From positions 9,559,511-9,623,510 of the forward strand of contig CM076956.1 in assembly GCA_039566865.1 (NCBI GenBank): 64,000 nt of DNA. Reading direction: 5' to 3'. Positions 45,038 to 56,904 of this stretch are shown piece by piece. This DNA is from Aurelia coerulea (lineage: Eukaryota; Cnidaria; Scyphozoa; Semaeostomeae; Ulmaridae). The position numbers were made by a program, and so were the translations under genes. The notes below the pieces were generated by a model that worked only from the letters and a program-made list of their open reading frames with translations, did not search any database and had not been told where the DNA came from. Each line of letters starts with the position of its first letter. The first letter of the stretch is position 1.

Positions 45038-46025
45038 CTGGAATGAGAAATTTTCATTCAATTAAAATTTGTGAATTAATCTAAAGGACAGAAAAAATTC
45101 CAACTGCGAGCCTGCGAGTCAATTTTGGCAGACAAGAATGGTCAAAATGATTTTCAAAATGATACAAAAATCCCATATAATTGAAAAGGTCATTTTAAAA
45201 CTCGGCAAAAAATGTAGCGAGCATTTCATATAAACGTGAAGTGATTCGGAGACACAAACAAGATTTGGTAGAGGCAGGAAGTGGTCAGTATATGACATGA
45301 CATGCGAAATATCTTATCAGATTTTAAAAGACAAACACATGTAAAAATTGGCAAAAATATCACTACGATCTGCAAATTTGATCTTCCCGAGAAAGTTCAC
45401 AAATCCTCCAACAATACATGAAACTTTCGTGCGCAATGTCTCAGTGAATCAAATTTGCTCAATTTATAATCGGTGACCATTTCAGTTACCATTCTCGATG
45501 ATGTTTCTGTGGAATTAAAATCTAGCAACTTGACGATAGGGGCGAAGAATTTTGAATTTCGGTGACCAGTTTTCCGACATCTAGTGCACTTCATATTACA
45601 ACACATAATAAAGTGTTGGAGCATGGGAACATATAAAGTCCTGTTACAATTTTAAATGCAGACAAAGGAATGGAGCGAATTATTAAAAAACCCTTGGTTA
45701 TTTTTTTTTTTTTTTTTATATCATTCATTTAAAAAGTTTACAATGAGTTCTACAATCTACAATACTTATCTAATTACTATACAACACTACGGGAACGATA
45801 CCAGGGGGAGCGAAAAACAATGACTACCCCATGGCCAAAAACATAAAGACATATAACGTTAACCTACATGCAACTAACTGTACACTACGAACGATTAGAA
45901 AACTAATGGATAAAGGATATAATATACTAGATTCTGTCTGATATTGGAATCAGGAAATACTTAGAAACTTAGAAAGATTCTCCGCTGATAAACAATCAAT
46001 TTTATATCTTATTGTTTGACATATA
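45038..46025. other. GAK intron with a retroposon
   Basis: Apart from the retroposon at about 45,698-45,960, no feature is recognised. Confidence 0.4.
45698..45960 (-). mobile_element. Poly(A) retroposon copy (CCATGGGGTAG family)
   Basis: On the minus strand, a segment with CCATGGGGTAGTCATTGTTT followed by TTCGCTCCCCCTGG ends in a run of A (plus-strand T run at about 45,702-45,718). The same core occurs at 54,190-54,490 in plus orientation, and weaker relatives lie at 50,240, 50,870 and 60,720. The poly(A) end indicates retrotransposition. Confidence 0.6.
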
Positions 46026-46617
46026 CCAGGTGTCCCAAAAAAAGGTACACAGATTTGGTTGACTCCAGCGATGTAAATTTAGCTTTAATCAATGGCTAAT
46101 CACTCTCAAAATGCTCATCGATAGTTAACTTGAATATGGATACCTCGTTTGTTGGTATTTCTGCTCTTAGAGCAGAAATATAAATTTTGAAAGCTCAAAT
46201 TTGCATCCACTTGCAAACCAGAGCTTTGGTCTTTTGGGCTAAGCAAGTTCCTGAAACACATTGAAATTAAGAGCTGAAATTAATGAAAAATTAAGAAAGT
46301 ACCCAATGGTTGACTGGGGGTTGACAGAAGAACACCAGATCTAATATTGTTCAAATTTTATCGCGGCTATCGTTGATTTATACCCTGTGCCTTAAGAATT
46401 TGCTTAGGCCATAAGGCAAAATCTCTGGTTGGCAGGAAGAGGCAAATTTGAGCTTTGAAGATTAACATCTCTGCTCTCAAAGCACCAATACCAGCAAACG
46501 AGGTATCTATGTTCAAGTTAACTATTGAGGAACATTTTGAGAGTGATTAGACATTGATTGAAGCTAAATTCATATCGCTAGAGTCAACCAAATCTGTATA
46601 CATTTTGGAACACCCGG
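46026..46617. mobile_element. CCAGGTGTCCC/CCGGGTGTTCC MITE, complete, 592 bp
   Basis: The TIRs CCAGGTGTCCCAAAA and TTTTGGAACACCCGG are flanked by TA (46,024-46,025 and 46,618-46,619). The arms pair over most of the element, for example GGTTGACTCCAGCGATGTAAATT against AATTCATATCGCTAGAGTCAACC, and GTATTTCTGCTCTTAGAGC against GCTCTCAAAGCACCAATAC. It is the intact relative of 13,607-14,101. Confidence 0.85.
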
Positions 46618-46662
46618 TAGAATAAAAATCTATTGCCTGATCTAACGAACTAGATTTCTTAC

Positions 46663-46772
46663 CAGGACGCTTGATTTCAAATCAATTTCACGGGCATTAG
46701 CAACGGCTTCCACTTCGAAAAGTATATCCTCTACTGATGGTCTTGGCGCTGGATCTGCTTGAAGTATTGTAT
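46663..46772 (-). CDS. GAK: GAK exon 9: C-lobe end of kinase domain
   Basis: The 110-nt exon (acceptor gctcttag, donor gtaaga; phase 1 in, phase 0 out) encodes ILQADPAPRPSVEDILFEVE followed by AVANAREIDLKSSVL. The ADPAPRPS segment is the conserved kinase subdomain XI Arg region (human NPEERLSI). The helix AVANAR matches human EIAAARN, closing the kinase fold. Confidence 0.92.
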
Positions 46773-48418
46773 CTAAGAGCAAAGATTAAATGGAAATGAA
46801 TTATTGGGGGTAATGTGTGGCGAAAAAAGTTAGGGAAAATGCTGAAAAGTATGATTGAAATTATAATTAAGTGTGATTGAAGATATCAGTATAAACAGCA
46901 ACATCACTTTACCGAAATTATACAGGGTGTACCAAAATAATTTCTCGACGTTTGATTGGATACTGAAAAAATGACAAGAAGATGAACGAACTCCGTGATA
47001 AGATAACCCTGTTCCTAAGATTCCTGCAAATCTACTGAAAAGTCACTAAGTTAAAAGCTTTTAAAGACCAATTTTAAAAATTCTGCGGTGGTAAGTTTTA
47101 ACTTTCTCGATTTTTCTGATAATTCAAAAATGTCAATGAATTTTTTGGACATTCTGTAGCTCAAAGAAAATAATTCTATATTGGACCTTTTATGACTACG
47201 ATCACAGGGCTCAAATCTTTAAAAAGGTCGGTGTAAAATTCTATTACAGTTTTCTTTGAATTGAATGGCTTGGAACGAACGTTGGGCTTTTTCCTGTAAA
47301 TCTGCCTTGGAAATTTATTGATATCTTGATTAATTCTAATATGGCGGCATTTATTAAATTTGAGGCTATGACGTCATCAAATTTCTAAATCCTAAACAAG
47401 AAAAGCTACAGATTTCTGCTTTTCACCATATTGTAGAACTTCATAAACTATGGTTTTCTTGAAGGTGATATCATTTTTCAAATATTGGTTTAGGATTTTA
47501 ATACCATGATTTAAATTTTTTTTAATTTTCCATGAATTTTTTCAAAAACAATTAAATTGCTGCCATTTTGAAAAAAACCAAGATATCAAAAAATTTTCAC
47601 GGCAGATTTATAGAAAAGTACCAGAAAGGCAATCTGTCCCCTTCGATGAATGAAAATAAAATCGATAAAGATCTCTATTGTATATTCCAGAAGTTGGTGT
47701 TAATTCGCTTTATCCAAAGAAATCAGGGTCATAGAGACTCGGTGATGCATTAATTTAGCTGCAGCGTAAATAAGGTAAATAAAGCAGTAACCAAGGTCAG
47801 AACAATAGGGGACAGATTGCTTTTAAGCCATTCAACTCAAAGCAAAATGTCATAGAATTTTACACCCACCATTTTAAAGATTTGAAAGATTAGACCCCCT
47901 TGTTGACTACAATTAACACTTCCGCTCTGTGTGAAAAACGGATTACAGAAAAAAATTCAAATGCATAAAAATAAAAAATGCTAAAGCACAACATTCCCAT
48001 ACTGAAAATTGTGTGATAAAAATTGCAACATAATGACTAAAAATCGCAACAGTCCCTGACTAAAATGGTTAAATAATTGAATAAAACAAGCGAATGAATA
48101 AAAGAGTAAATGAGAGAATATTATCATGATAGATGGATGAACAAATTCATGACTGGCTAATAAAATAATCAACGAGTGAAAAAATATTGCAATGTCAGAA
48201 AGAATTTACCAACGAATGGATTACTTGAATGAATGATAAAAGGGTAAAAAACTACACAGTGTAAAACCGATTGAATGAAAATAAAGCAATGGCAGGCCCA
48301 GTCAGTTTTATTTAAGAGGAAATGACCCTGAGAATTACAAACAAGTCAGAATAGGAACATGGGGAAAATATGGCGATGTAGCGTTTTCAATGCAATACTT
48401 TCAAAGCTATAGTCTTAC
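46773..48418. other. GAK intron with a foldback repeat
   Basis: The intron contains the foldback at about 47,210-47,887 and a lone transposon-type end TACAGGGTGTACCAAAA near 46,920. No other feature is recognised. Confidence 0.5.
47210..47887. repeat. Foldback repeat (second copy of the 19.7-kb-region family)
   Basis: The left arm TTTAAAAAGGTCGGTGTAAA followed by ATTCTATTACAG pairs with TCATAGAATTTTACACCCAC followed by CATTTTAAA at the right. Shared inner motifs are AATGGCTTGGAACG, GATGACGTCATCAAATTTCT and ATAAACTATGGTTTTCTTG. These also occur at 19,690-20,180 and 61,441-61,896. Confidence 0.65.
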
Positions 48419-48554
48419 CAATTAATGGCTGGAGATCTGATACTTTTCTGGGATCATCTGGTACTGTATACTTTGCGTTCATTATTTTCAATTTCGCAGA
48501 GTCTGAAAATGGGTGCTCCATGTAGCACAAGTAATACAGTATGCAGCCAAGAGC
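48419..48554 (-). CDS. GAK: GAK exon 8: kinase subdomains IX-X
   Basis: The 136-nt exon (acceptor ttccgcag, donor gtaaga; phase 0 in, phase 1 out) encodes ALGCILYYLCYMEHPFSDSA, then KLKIMNAKYTVPDDPRKV. Human GAK has ALGCILYLLCFRQHPFEDGA and KLRIVNGKYSIP at this place, one of the closest matches in the gene. The DxW motif that precedes it ends exon 7. The plus-strand open frame over the same bases is a shadow. Confidence 0.95.
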
Positions 48555-49658
<1,104 letters not shown>

Positions 49659-49666
49659 GTCCAGGG

Positions 49667-49823
49667 CAGTGGCGGACACTTTGTCAAATATTAGGGGGGC
49701 GAAGCTATTGTTTCAGTTAAAAAGCATTGTTCATTTCTATTGTCTTCGAACAAAAGACCTTTGTTCTAGCCAACATTGGGGGGCGATCGCACCCCCTGGC
49801 CCCCCCCCAAGTGTCCGCCACTG
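49667..49823. mobile_element. hAT-type MITE, 157 bp, perfect 8-bp target duplication
   Basis: The ends CAGTGGCGGACACTT and AAGTGTCCGCCACTG are inverted repeats with the CAGTGGCG start typical of hAT elements. The 8-bp target duplication GTCCAGGG is perfect (49,659-49,666 and 49,824-49,831). The interior has G- and C-runs. It lies in the GAK intron between exons 6 and 7, and the perfect duplication suggests a fairly recent insertion. Confidence 0.93.
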
Positions 49824-50048
49824 GTCCAGGGTTCTAGTGACTGTAAACTACAATAGATTACTTTTGTACTATGAAGTTCAACCTCAAAAAATTAGATCAA
49901 AGTTGTTGATTGACTTGGCCTACAATTTTCAAAAAGGACATTTTCCAGAAAACGACTTTAAATTGGGAAGTAGTCATTTGGAAAATCAAAGAAAAACCAT
50001 CAAGTAATATTTAGGATTTTTGACCCAAAATTGCATTTGAATACAAAC

Positions 50049-50174
50049 CTCATCTTCAGCCAAGCTCCTCTGCAAAGCAGTCCAGTTTATGTCTGGAAAC
50101 AAAGCTTTAGTTGTTGCACTTCCAAAATCACACAATTTTATCATTCCTTTCGAACTGAAGAGAATGTTTTCAAT
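50049..50174 (-). CDS. GAK: GAK exon 6: catalytic loop end and DFG motif
   Basis: The 126-nt exon (acceptor tctccttag, donor gtttgt; phase 0 both sides) encodes IENILFSSKGMIKLCDFGSA, then TTKALFPDINWTALQRSLAEDE. The magnesium-binding DFG is at residues 181-183, and IENIL follows HRDLK from exon 5. Human GAK reads VENLLLSNQGTIKLCDFGSA. The acidic end matches human ALVEEEITR. The kinase is predicted to be catalytically competent. Confidence 0.95.
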
Positions 50175-50239
50175 CTAAGGAGAGAAAATAAAGAATCATT
50201 TCTTCATTTCAATCCTTCCTCCTCCCACCCTTACATCAT

Positions 50240-50420
50240 TTTATTTCTTTTTGTAGCTTTATTTTATGCTGTAATATTCTGGTTGGTTCATTATTTTCAT
50301 GTAAATGCTTTACGTTATTTGTTAAAGCCACGGGGTTGCAATTTATTCTCATTCTCCCTGTGGTATCCTCTGGTAACTATGTTCTGTTATTGTAAAATTT
50401 TAGAGTGATGAATAAAAAAA
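50240..50420 (+). mobile_element. Poly(A) retroposon relative in a GAK intron
   Basis: AAGCCACGGGGTTGCAATTT followed by ATTCTCATTCTCCCTGTGG and TAACTATGTTCTGTTATTGT ends in an A-rich tail near 50,410. The layout (CCACGGGG..., CTCCCTGTGG, then A run) parallels the segment at 60,720-60,960. It is an old copy with uncertain borders. Confidence 0.45.
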
Positions 50421-51342
50421 CAGACAAAAAAGAAAATGAAAACTATCACTTAAACCCACAACTACAGGCCTTACTGGGAATGACGTGCGATCGTTCTTCC
50501 ACACCTTGGTGTATGCCTTTTCTTCCCAAGGAGTGAGATTGATCGTACACCTTGCCTTTCCAAATGATGATTAAAATCTTGTATTTCTCTGGAACCAAAT
50601 ACCAACCAGGAAGTCCTAAATCAAAAGCCCTTGATGATTTGATAGTTATCATTAAACTGTTTACAATAGATGATCCTAGTTACTACCTTGTATCCCAAAA
50701 TAAAAAGCCACTGGAAGGTAAGTCAGTGAAAAGATTCAAAATTTGAAAAACTTGCCAAAAATCAATTCCATGACTTTGCTTTAGAATTTCCTCTTTTTCA
50801 GCTTATTAAAAGTTGAAAGGCAAAATCATTTTGCTAAAAATTTGCAATACACAACATACTGAACTATGCTCCTTGCTACTCTACTCTGCTACAAGGACAA
50901 AACCATGGGGAGCAACAACTATGTCTACCCATGTGGCCATTAAATTAAAAACAATTGAAAAAAGACACCAAATTGCATGTAACTAAAACAAAAAAGATTG
51001 TAGAGGTGCACTTTGTTTTAACATGAAATATCAACCATGCAAACCTGTTGTTTATCCATTCATCTGTGCCTCACTCAAAATAGATTCTCTGCAGTACAGG
51101 TCTTGCACACATTAGCATGACATTACATTTTAATTACATTATACCCTTTACATTATGCTTAAAGAATTTTTGAGCCAGTAAATTTTTCTAAACAAGAATT
51201 CTTTTCTTAGTCAGGAAAACCATTTAAATGTGCACAAGGAAAGTCTGTAAGTGTATGCATTATCAATAAACTTTGCAAATAAGCTTTGTACCAAATGATT
51301 TGAAAAGTATTTAAAATTTATAATAAATGATTGTTAAGATAC
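50421..51342. other. GAK intron, nothing firm
   Basis: A minus-strand frame at 50,652-50,446 reads WYLVPEKYKILI but has no splice-consistent place in GAK and matches no family that I know. Near 50,890-50,945, ACCATGGGGAGCAACAACTA followed by TGTCTACCCATGTGGCC resembles the CCATGG retroposon in inverse orientation. Confidence 0.4.
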
Positions 51343-51485
51343 CTTCAAATCTCTATGAATTATTGGAGGAGACTGTTTATGCATATGAGAAACAGCTCTA
51401 CAAGTTTGTGCAAATATCTTTATCATTTCTTCGAAAGAGAAAGGTGCTGGAAATCTCTCTTGAAGTAAATCTATCAACTGTCCAC
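51343..51485 (-). CDS. GAK: GAK exon 5: kinase alpha-D/E helices and HRDLK
   Basis: The 143-nt exon (acceptor tttttag, donor gtatct; phase 1 in, phase 0 out) encodes GQLIDLLQERFPAPFSFEEM, then IKIFAQTCRAVSHMHKQSPP and IIHRDLK. The catalytic HRDLK is at residues 161-165. Human GAK has GQLVEFL...IFYQTCRAVQHMHRQKPPIIHRDLK here. The exon junction directly after the catalytic lysine is clean. Confidence 0.95.
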
Positions 51486-51859
51486 CTAAAAAGAATGTGG
51501 ATTGTTTAGTCCATGTAAAATATCAATCTTTAAATTTTGACAAAAAAATTTAAAATGTTTAGTCCATTTAAAAAATGTTTTTAAAAATGTTTTTTTGAGA
51601 TACTAGATAACCTAGAAAAAGGTAAACCAAGAAATTATCTATGTAAAGAATATGGAAATAGATCAAAAGGAGTGATTCAAATGTTGTTTGAGCAAACACG
51701 ATTATTCATTGTAAAATGCTCAACTTTCCCATTAATTGTTGCTATTTCTGGAGGTGAGTCCTTCTAAATAGCACTCAATTATATATATAATCATGTTTAT
51801 ATGATCAAGAAGGAAAACCAAGAAAATTTTGTCTGAAGCAAAAATGATTTTCTACAAAC

Positions 51860-51974
51860 CTGAACAAAGTTCAGTGAGAATAAGAAATTCTGTCATTCCA
51901 TGGGACATTGGCTCATTTCCTGATGAAGCAGCTGCTACAAACTTGATAATGTTTGGGTGTCCTTTCAGTTTTTT
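51860..51974 (-). CDS. GAK: GAK exon 4: kinase beta-4/beta-5 and hinge
   Basis: The 115-nt exon (acceptor aacttcag, donor gtttgt; phase 0 in, phase 1 out) encodes KKLKGHPNIIKFVAAASSGN, then EPMSHGMTEFLILTELCS. It covers the GHPNI turn and the ATP-hinge strand FLILTELC, matching human KKLSGHPNIVQF and EFLLLTELCKG. Confidence 0.95.
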
Positions 51975-52901
51975 CTGAAGTTATGTCAAAGAAATGTTGA
52001 TACTTTGATACAAACACAATTAAAGGCAACCAGCAAAGGACAATAAAAATCAAATTACTGTACATAAGGTTTTTCTAATGTGATATTTTGAAACAACCCT
52101 TGGCGAAATATTGAGATGCTTCAAGCCAAGTACTGATTTGTTTTGAGTAAGATTTAAGTATATTTGAGGAGATTTGCACTGCTTGCACTAGCTTGCAGCA
52201 TGCATCTTTTGAACTGAAGACAAACTCAATCAAGCTTGATTGTAGTATGTTTGAGAATAATTCTAGCAGCAGATTATTATCAAGCTTGATCAAGCCCTAA
52301 TCACACATGCAAACTGGCCAGAGGGAAATTTTTTAACTGGGAGTAATTCAACACTGCTGTATTTTAGCAGCAAAAATTCCAGACCCTTTTTCTACCATTT
52401 AATTTGATGAGACTGAGGTTGCAACAAGATTGAAAGTTTGGATGAGTGCTACCATATCTTATTTCTTACTTAATATATAAAATGACAAATGGTTTTTAGA
52501 AAGTTGAATGCAAGGTTTAACCAAATGCTTTTCTTGTCAAATGGCTTGATGAAATTATCTAAAAATCAATTTTGTGTTAGAAATGGGACTTACATTGATT
52601 GCCATGAACATTCTCATAGAAAACTCATATTTTCTGAAGATTTGATCATCTAAAACAACTAGTAGTTCATGGACAGAATGAGAGTCACCAAAAACCAGTT
52701 TTGGGGGCAGTGGCAGCTATGAAAAGCAGGGCTGGACCAGTCCCGAGTAAAATCTGATATGTGAAGAAGGTATATTCCAGCCACTTTTACAGCAATCTTG
52801 CTTGAGAAAGAAAATGACCTAACATGAAAATGATCTGGTATGTCTCCATCCCAGATCACCTCTATGTCACAACTACTGAGCTGGTTCTAAGAAAAGGATA
52901 C

Positions 52902-52961
52902 AAGAAAGTTGACCTCCTGCATTATTTCCTGCTTTACAGATTCCTCAGGTGCCATAAGTCG
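52902..52961 (-). CDS. GAK: GAK exon 3: alpha-C helix
   Basis: The 60-nt exon (acceptor ccttctag, donor gtatcc; phase 0 both sides) encodes RLMAPEESVKQEIMQEVNFL. It matches human RLLSNEEEKNRAIIQEVCFM with the same length of 20 residues. The Glu that pairs with the beta-3 lysine is E75 in QEV. It is too short to appear as an independent open frame and was placed by splice phase and similarity. Confidence 0.93.
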
Positions 52962-54569
52962 CTAGAAGGAAAAGTGACATTTCTCAAATCACAAGCAAGC
53001 AAGAACTGATATGAAATGCATTAATCAAAAATAGATCTCTGAAAGAGATTTAGCCTGCATCTACAGTAAATCATCTGTGTATGATAAATCTTTAAAATTT
53101 TCTGAGTATCTACAATATATGTAAAGTCCAATGCATTGAAGAAACATACTGTAGCAGGACTTTTTGTTTGACAAATATTACTTTTAGCTTTGAAGTGCAG
53201 CCTTCAAAACTTATTTTTTCAGGAAACCAGAAATAAAGGAAGGAGGAGTGAAAAAAAGAAAGGCAAAGGGATAAAGAGAGAAATACAGTATGAGAAAATG
53301 GGGAAATTGGTGATGTAATGAGAACGTGAAAATGCTACGTTTTCTCCCAGCATTTCCAGTCTTTAAAAAAATTGATGGGTATTGTTTAGGCTGTTCCCAG
53401 ATTAAGATTTCAAAACACTGTTTATAACTTAGGAAGCAATCAGCCAAGATAAAAAACAAATTGCCTTAACATTTATATATGATTGTGACCAAAAATTAAC
53501 AATCAATTTTCAAAATCTGTCCGATGTACAGTACTATATGTACTGTATAACTTTCAAAAGTCAATAATTTTTTGTAGCACCCACAAACAATTTCACAGAA
53601 ATGTGTTCCAAGACTTTGTATCCATCACTGACATCTGTGTCAAAGTTTCAAAGCATGGTTGACTGTAGAACATGCCAACGAATGCTTCCGTTTTGAAAAT
53701 ATTAAAATTTCACCAATTATCAATTTTTTTCAAATTTTGAACAATAATTTCTTTAAATTTCAAATAGTGACATTCCAATTCCTACATGGTGATCCCAATA
53801 AAACCTTCATGAGCTAGATTGCACATGTTATGACAGCAAATGTTAGGAACAAAAATAATGTATCAGCATGTAAGTTGAATGTATTATCTATCTTTTGAGA
53901 TGTTGCTTGGTCAGCTTCAGTTATAGCTACCGATTGAAAAACCAGTTTCAAGATTTATAGTAATCCATTTATTCATCAAACAAACTCCTTGTTTCCAGTC
54001 CATGCTTTTGGAAGACTTGGGGAGCATGAAATTTAAATAAGAAACAACAGAGGCCAGTTATTTGCAAACAGATTTTCACCAACAACTTCACATATCTCCA
54101 TATTAAGTTTTCAGAAAATTTTGATGGGACTCCAATGGAGAAAGTATTTTGTCAATAGTATTTGAATTCATAAAACTAAGTATGAACTCTGACCTGACAT
54201 CTAATGTCAGACAGAATCTAGTTTAGTATCCATTAGTTTTCAGTTGTTCGTAGTGTAGTTATCTAATGTCAGATAGAATCTAATTTATCCATTAGTTTTC
54301 AGTTGTTTGTGGTGTAGTTGTATGTAGCTTAACGCTGCATGTCCTTTTGGCCATGGGGTAGTCATTGTCTTTCGCTCCCCATGGTGTAGTCATTGTCTTT
54401 CGCTCCCCATGGTTCGTCCCTATACTGTTGCATAGTAATTAGAAAAGCATAGTAGAAAGTAAGATGTTATTGTAATATTTTATCTGAATATAAGGAATTC
54501 ATAGCTCGTTATGATTTAGCTTCTGTTATGTGAAGTTCTTTTTGGGTCACCCTGTATACTACAACATAC
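52962..54569. other. GAK intron containing a retroposon
   Basis: The CCATGG retroposon at about 54,190-54,490 is the only element recognised. The rest is AT-rich intron. Confidence 0.5.
54190..54500 (+). mobile_element. CCATGG-family retroposon with internal duplications
   Basis: TCTAATGTCAGATAGAATCT followed by AATTTATCCATTAGTTTTCAG occurs twice in tandem (about 54,200 and 54,260), as does CCATGGGGTAGTCATTGTCT followed by TTCGCTCC (about 54,353 and 54,380). The core matches the minus-strand copy at 45,698-45,960, which has a poly(A) end. I could not identify a pol III promoter or protein-coding region. Confidence 0.6.
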
Positions 54570-54631
54570 CTTCAAAGCGTATTCCTTGCCTGAAGATACA
54601 TCTTGAGCAGAAAAGACAAATCCATATCCAC
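54570..54631 (-). CDS. GAK: GAK exon 2: glycine-rich loop and beta-3 lysine
   Basis: The 62-nt exon (acceptor ttcttatag, donor gtatgt; phase 1 in, phase 0 out) encodes G-Y-G-F-V-F-S-A-Q-D-V-S-S-G-K-E-Y-A-L-K behind the glycine split across the exon 1 junction. With exon 1 this gives the P-loop GEGGYGFV (residues 37-44) and the ATP-binding lysine K59. Human GAK reads LAEGGFAFVYEAQD and then EYALK. Confidence 0.95.
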
Positions 54632-55265
54632 CTATAAGAAAATACAACATCATAAACAAGTTTCACAAGGTTAATTAAAACAAGAAGGTTTGTAGGACAG
54701 TAGGTGGAAATCATAGATTTCCCTGACAGGTAAACATATTTTTCAAAGGGCTGGTGATATTATGAAACTTTTGTTGAAAAGTTTGGGATCAAACCAGTAT
54801 GGAAAGTATGGCAGATGCACACCCGAGATTTTTGTTTGAGTTGCTGCTTGCACACCTGAGTGATCTACGATAAAAACGACGAAGCAGAAACTGAGTGCGC
54901 ATGCGCGAAAATTGGTACCTTTTCGGGATCAAAGGATACATCCTTCAGAATCAATGTGCACATATTGTACAGCTTTTGCAAAGGTGAAATTTGTCAGTCA
55001 AAGTTTGCTCTGCTACTCAATTGAATTTGGTTTCAGCAGAAATGTTTCATGATGAAGATATTGCGCCAAATACAGTTGATTGATGGTAAGTACTCTATTT
55101 GAAAGCTCTTTACAATTCTGCAAAATTTCTTGGTTATATTGCAATGAATCCACCATTGAAGACTTCAGCAATTAGCACTTGCAAATAAGGTGAAGGGCAG
55201 CAATCTGAACACTGCCCTGCACGAAATGAATTTGCAACTTTGTATGTCCCCTCTCCTCTCCATAC
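54632..55265. other. GAK first intron, nothing recognised
   Basis: No feature is seen. Confidence 0.5.
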
Positions 55266-55380
55266 CTTCTCCAAGAACTCTCTTTATTCTCAATTTCTGC
55301 TGACCAAGTTCAACATACTGTCCAACGAAATCATTCCCCCTTCCGTTGCCTGAACTCCCTCCAAAAATATTCCTCAGCAT
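55266..55380 (-). CDS. GAK: GAK exon 1 with start codon
   Basis: ATG at 55,380-55,378 opens MLRNIFGGSSGNGRGNDFVG, then QYVELGQQKLRIKRVLGEG, ending at donor gtatgg in phase 1. Human GAK has a similar N-terminus with a Gly/Ser-rich lead followed by SDFVGQTVELGELRLRVRRVL, which supports this start. The alignment leaves no room for a longer conserved N-terminus. No TATA or other promoter motif is obvious upstream (higher coordinates). Confidence 0.93.
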
Positions 55381-56361
55381 GTTTGCAGTATCTTGTTACG
55401 CAAGCTGCGGCGTTCAGCTGGGGATTATCGGAGATATTCAGTGCATTTACAACAGCAGAGACAGTGCTGTGTTGGCTGAAATCCTAGACGTTTAGGCCTA
55501 GGCCGTTTTACAAGGTTGTCAAGTAATTTGTTCTTTTTGAATTACAAACGCGCCAAACTTGACTTCTTTACAGCAACGCATCAGTTAGCTATCTAATGGA
55601 GTCCTTTGATCAACCATTTATAGACATTCTTGCTCTTTTCTTGCTGTGTTGTGTGGAGACATTCGCTGCCAGAATATTTCTTTGGCGGCCATTAGAGAAA
55701 TGCTCCTCCTGCTCTCTCCTCTCTCCTGCTGACGAACGAAAATGGTCGTACCCAAACCTCCCAGCATTTGCTTCAAAAAATTTTCATTTCATCTGGAATT
55801 TTGTATTTTTGTGTGCAAAAATCGAGTTTTTTCATTTTTATTTTTCAACTTTTGGTTTTTTTTCTGTTTTTCAGTCATTCACATTTCTCAATTTTTTTCC
55901 GTCAAATGGCTAATGAAAAGAAAATGGCTATAGAAAACGGCCAATGAAATATGAAATAAAGAAAATGGCTATAGAAATTCGCTTTCTCTGAAAATTTGTA
56001 ATAAATTCCTTATTCTTCATAAAAATAACAATCAACCAAGTTACAATAACAAATTGCAATGTACACTGTACAATATGCAGCGCAGTTCATTCGTAACGCA
56101 ACGCATAGGACAAAACCTTAACCACTTTCCCAGTTATCTAATATCTTTGATTCTCAACGCGCATGCGAGCACGGTTTCTTGGAAATACAAAATTTTTGAC
56201 TACTGCAATTTCTTACCAACGAACATACGAATTCAACTGTGCGTTATCATTTCTTATGACTATGACGGTTTGTACAATGGCGATACAAAATAAGAACAGT
56301 AATCTGAAGGGTAGCTAGAATACTTTTGCTATTTCTATGAGAATAACTATTCGTTGTCATA
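55381..56361. other. Region upstream of GAK, presumed promoter and 5' UTR
   Basis: This is the 5' flank of GAK. It contains T-rich stretches near 55,790-55,900 but no recognisable core promoter element. The open frames have no family signature. Confidence 0.4.
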
Positions 56362-56904
56362 CCGGGTGTCCTAAAAAAAGTTCTCCCGTTTGAAACATCA
56401 CAAAAATTTGATTTCACGGCCGATCTTCAATTTTCTTTTTTTGTCAAGTATATGAAGGACCAAATTATTTCTAATATATAGCTGATCCTGTAATTGGCTT
56501 AAAAAGTAGCAAATTTAGTTATTTTTAGGGCTACCTGGTTTTGAATCATACTGCAAAAAAAGTACTGATGATTGCCAGCTCAATATATTTGCGCATGTAA
56601 AGCATCTTGTTTGATCATAAATGACAGAAAGAAATGCGCACTATCATGGCAGACCTCAATGATGATGAAAAATCTGAAATTTTTACTCTTAGGCAAGATT
56701 GAGTATTTTGCTTAAAAATTATAGCTCAAAATAAGGTTTTTCAACGTGTGATTTTTCTACCTTGCTGTATCAAAAGCAAACATTTTATCATCTATGATAA
56801 TTTTTTGGTCTTTGAAAAAACAACTCAAAGAGAAATTTTGTCAAAGATCTGATAATCAAATTTTGGGGATTTTTGAAACAGGAGTACTTTTTTGGGACAC
56901 CCGG
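56362..56904. mobile_element. CCGGGTGTCC MITE, complete, 543 bp, TA target site
   Basis: The left end CCGGGTGTCCTAAAAAAAGT and the inverted right end TACTTTTTTGGGACACCCGG are flanked by TA (56,360-56,361 and 56,905-56,906). Inner motifs CACGGCCGATCTTCAATTTT and GGGCTACCTGGTTTTGAATC link it to the half copy at 20,696-20,919. A 35-bp piece (AAAAAAAGTACTGATGATTG, then CCAGCTCAATATATT) is repeated directly outside the right end at about 56,910-56,945. Confidence 0.85.

Noticed and set aside
50031..50408. Plus-strand 125-aa open frame
   Set aside because: Opposite GAK exon 6 and running into a retroposon; no recognisable protein.
52585..52650. Minus-strand segment reading RMFMAIN before a gtaagt donor, first taken as GAK exon 3
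   Set aside because: No in-frame acceptor exists, and it would delete the alpha-C helix. The segment at 52,902-52,961 fits phase, length and similarity far better.
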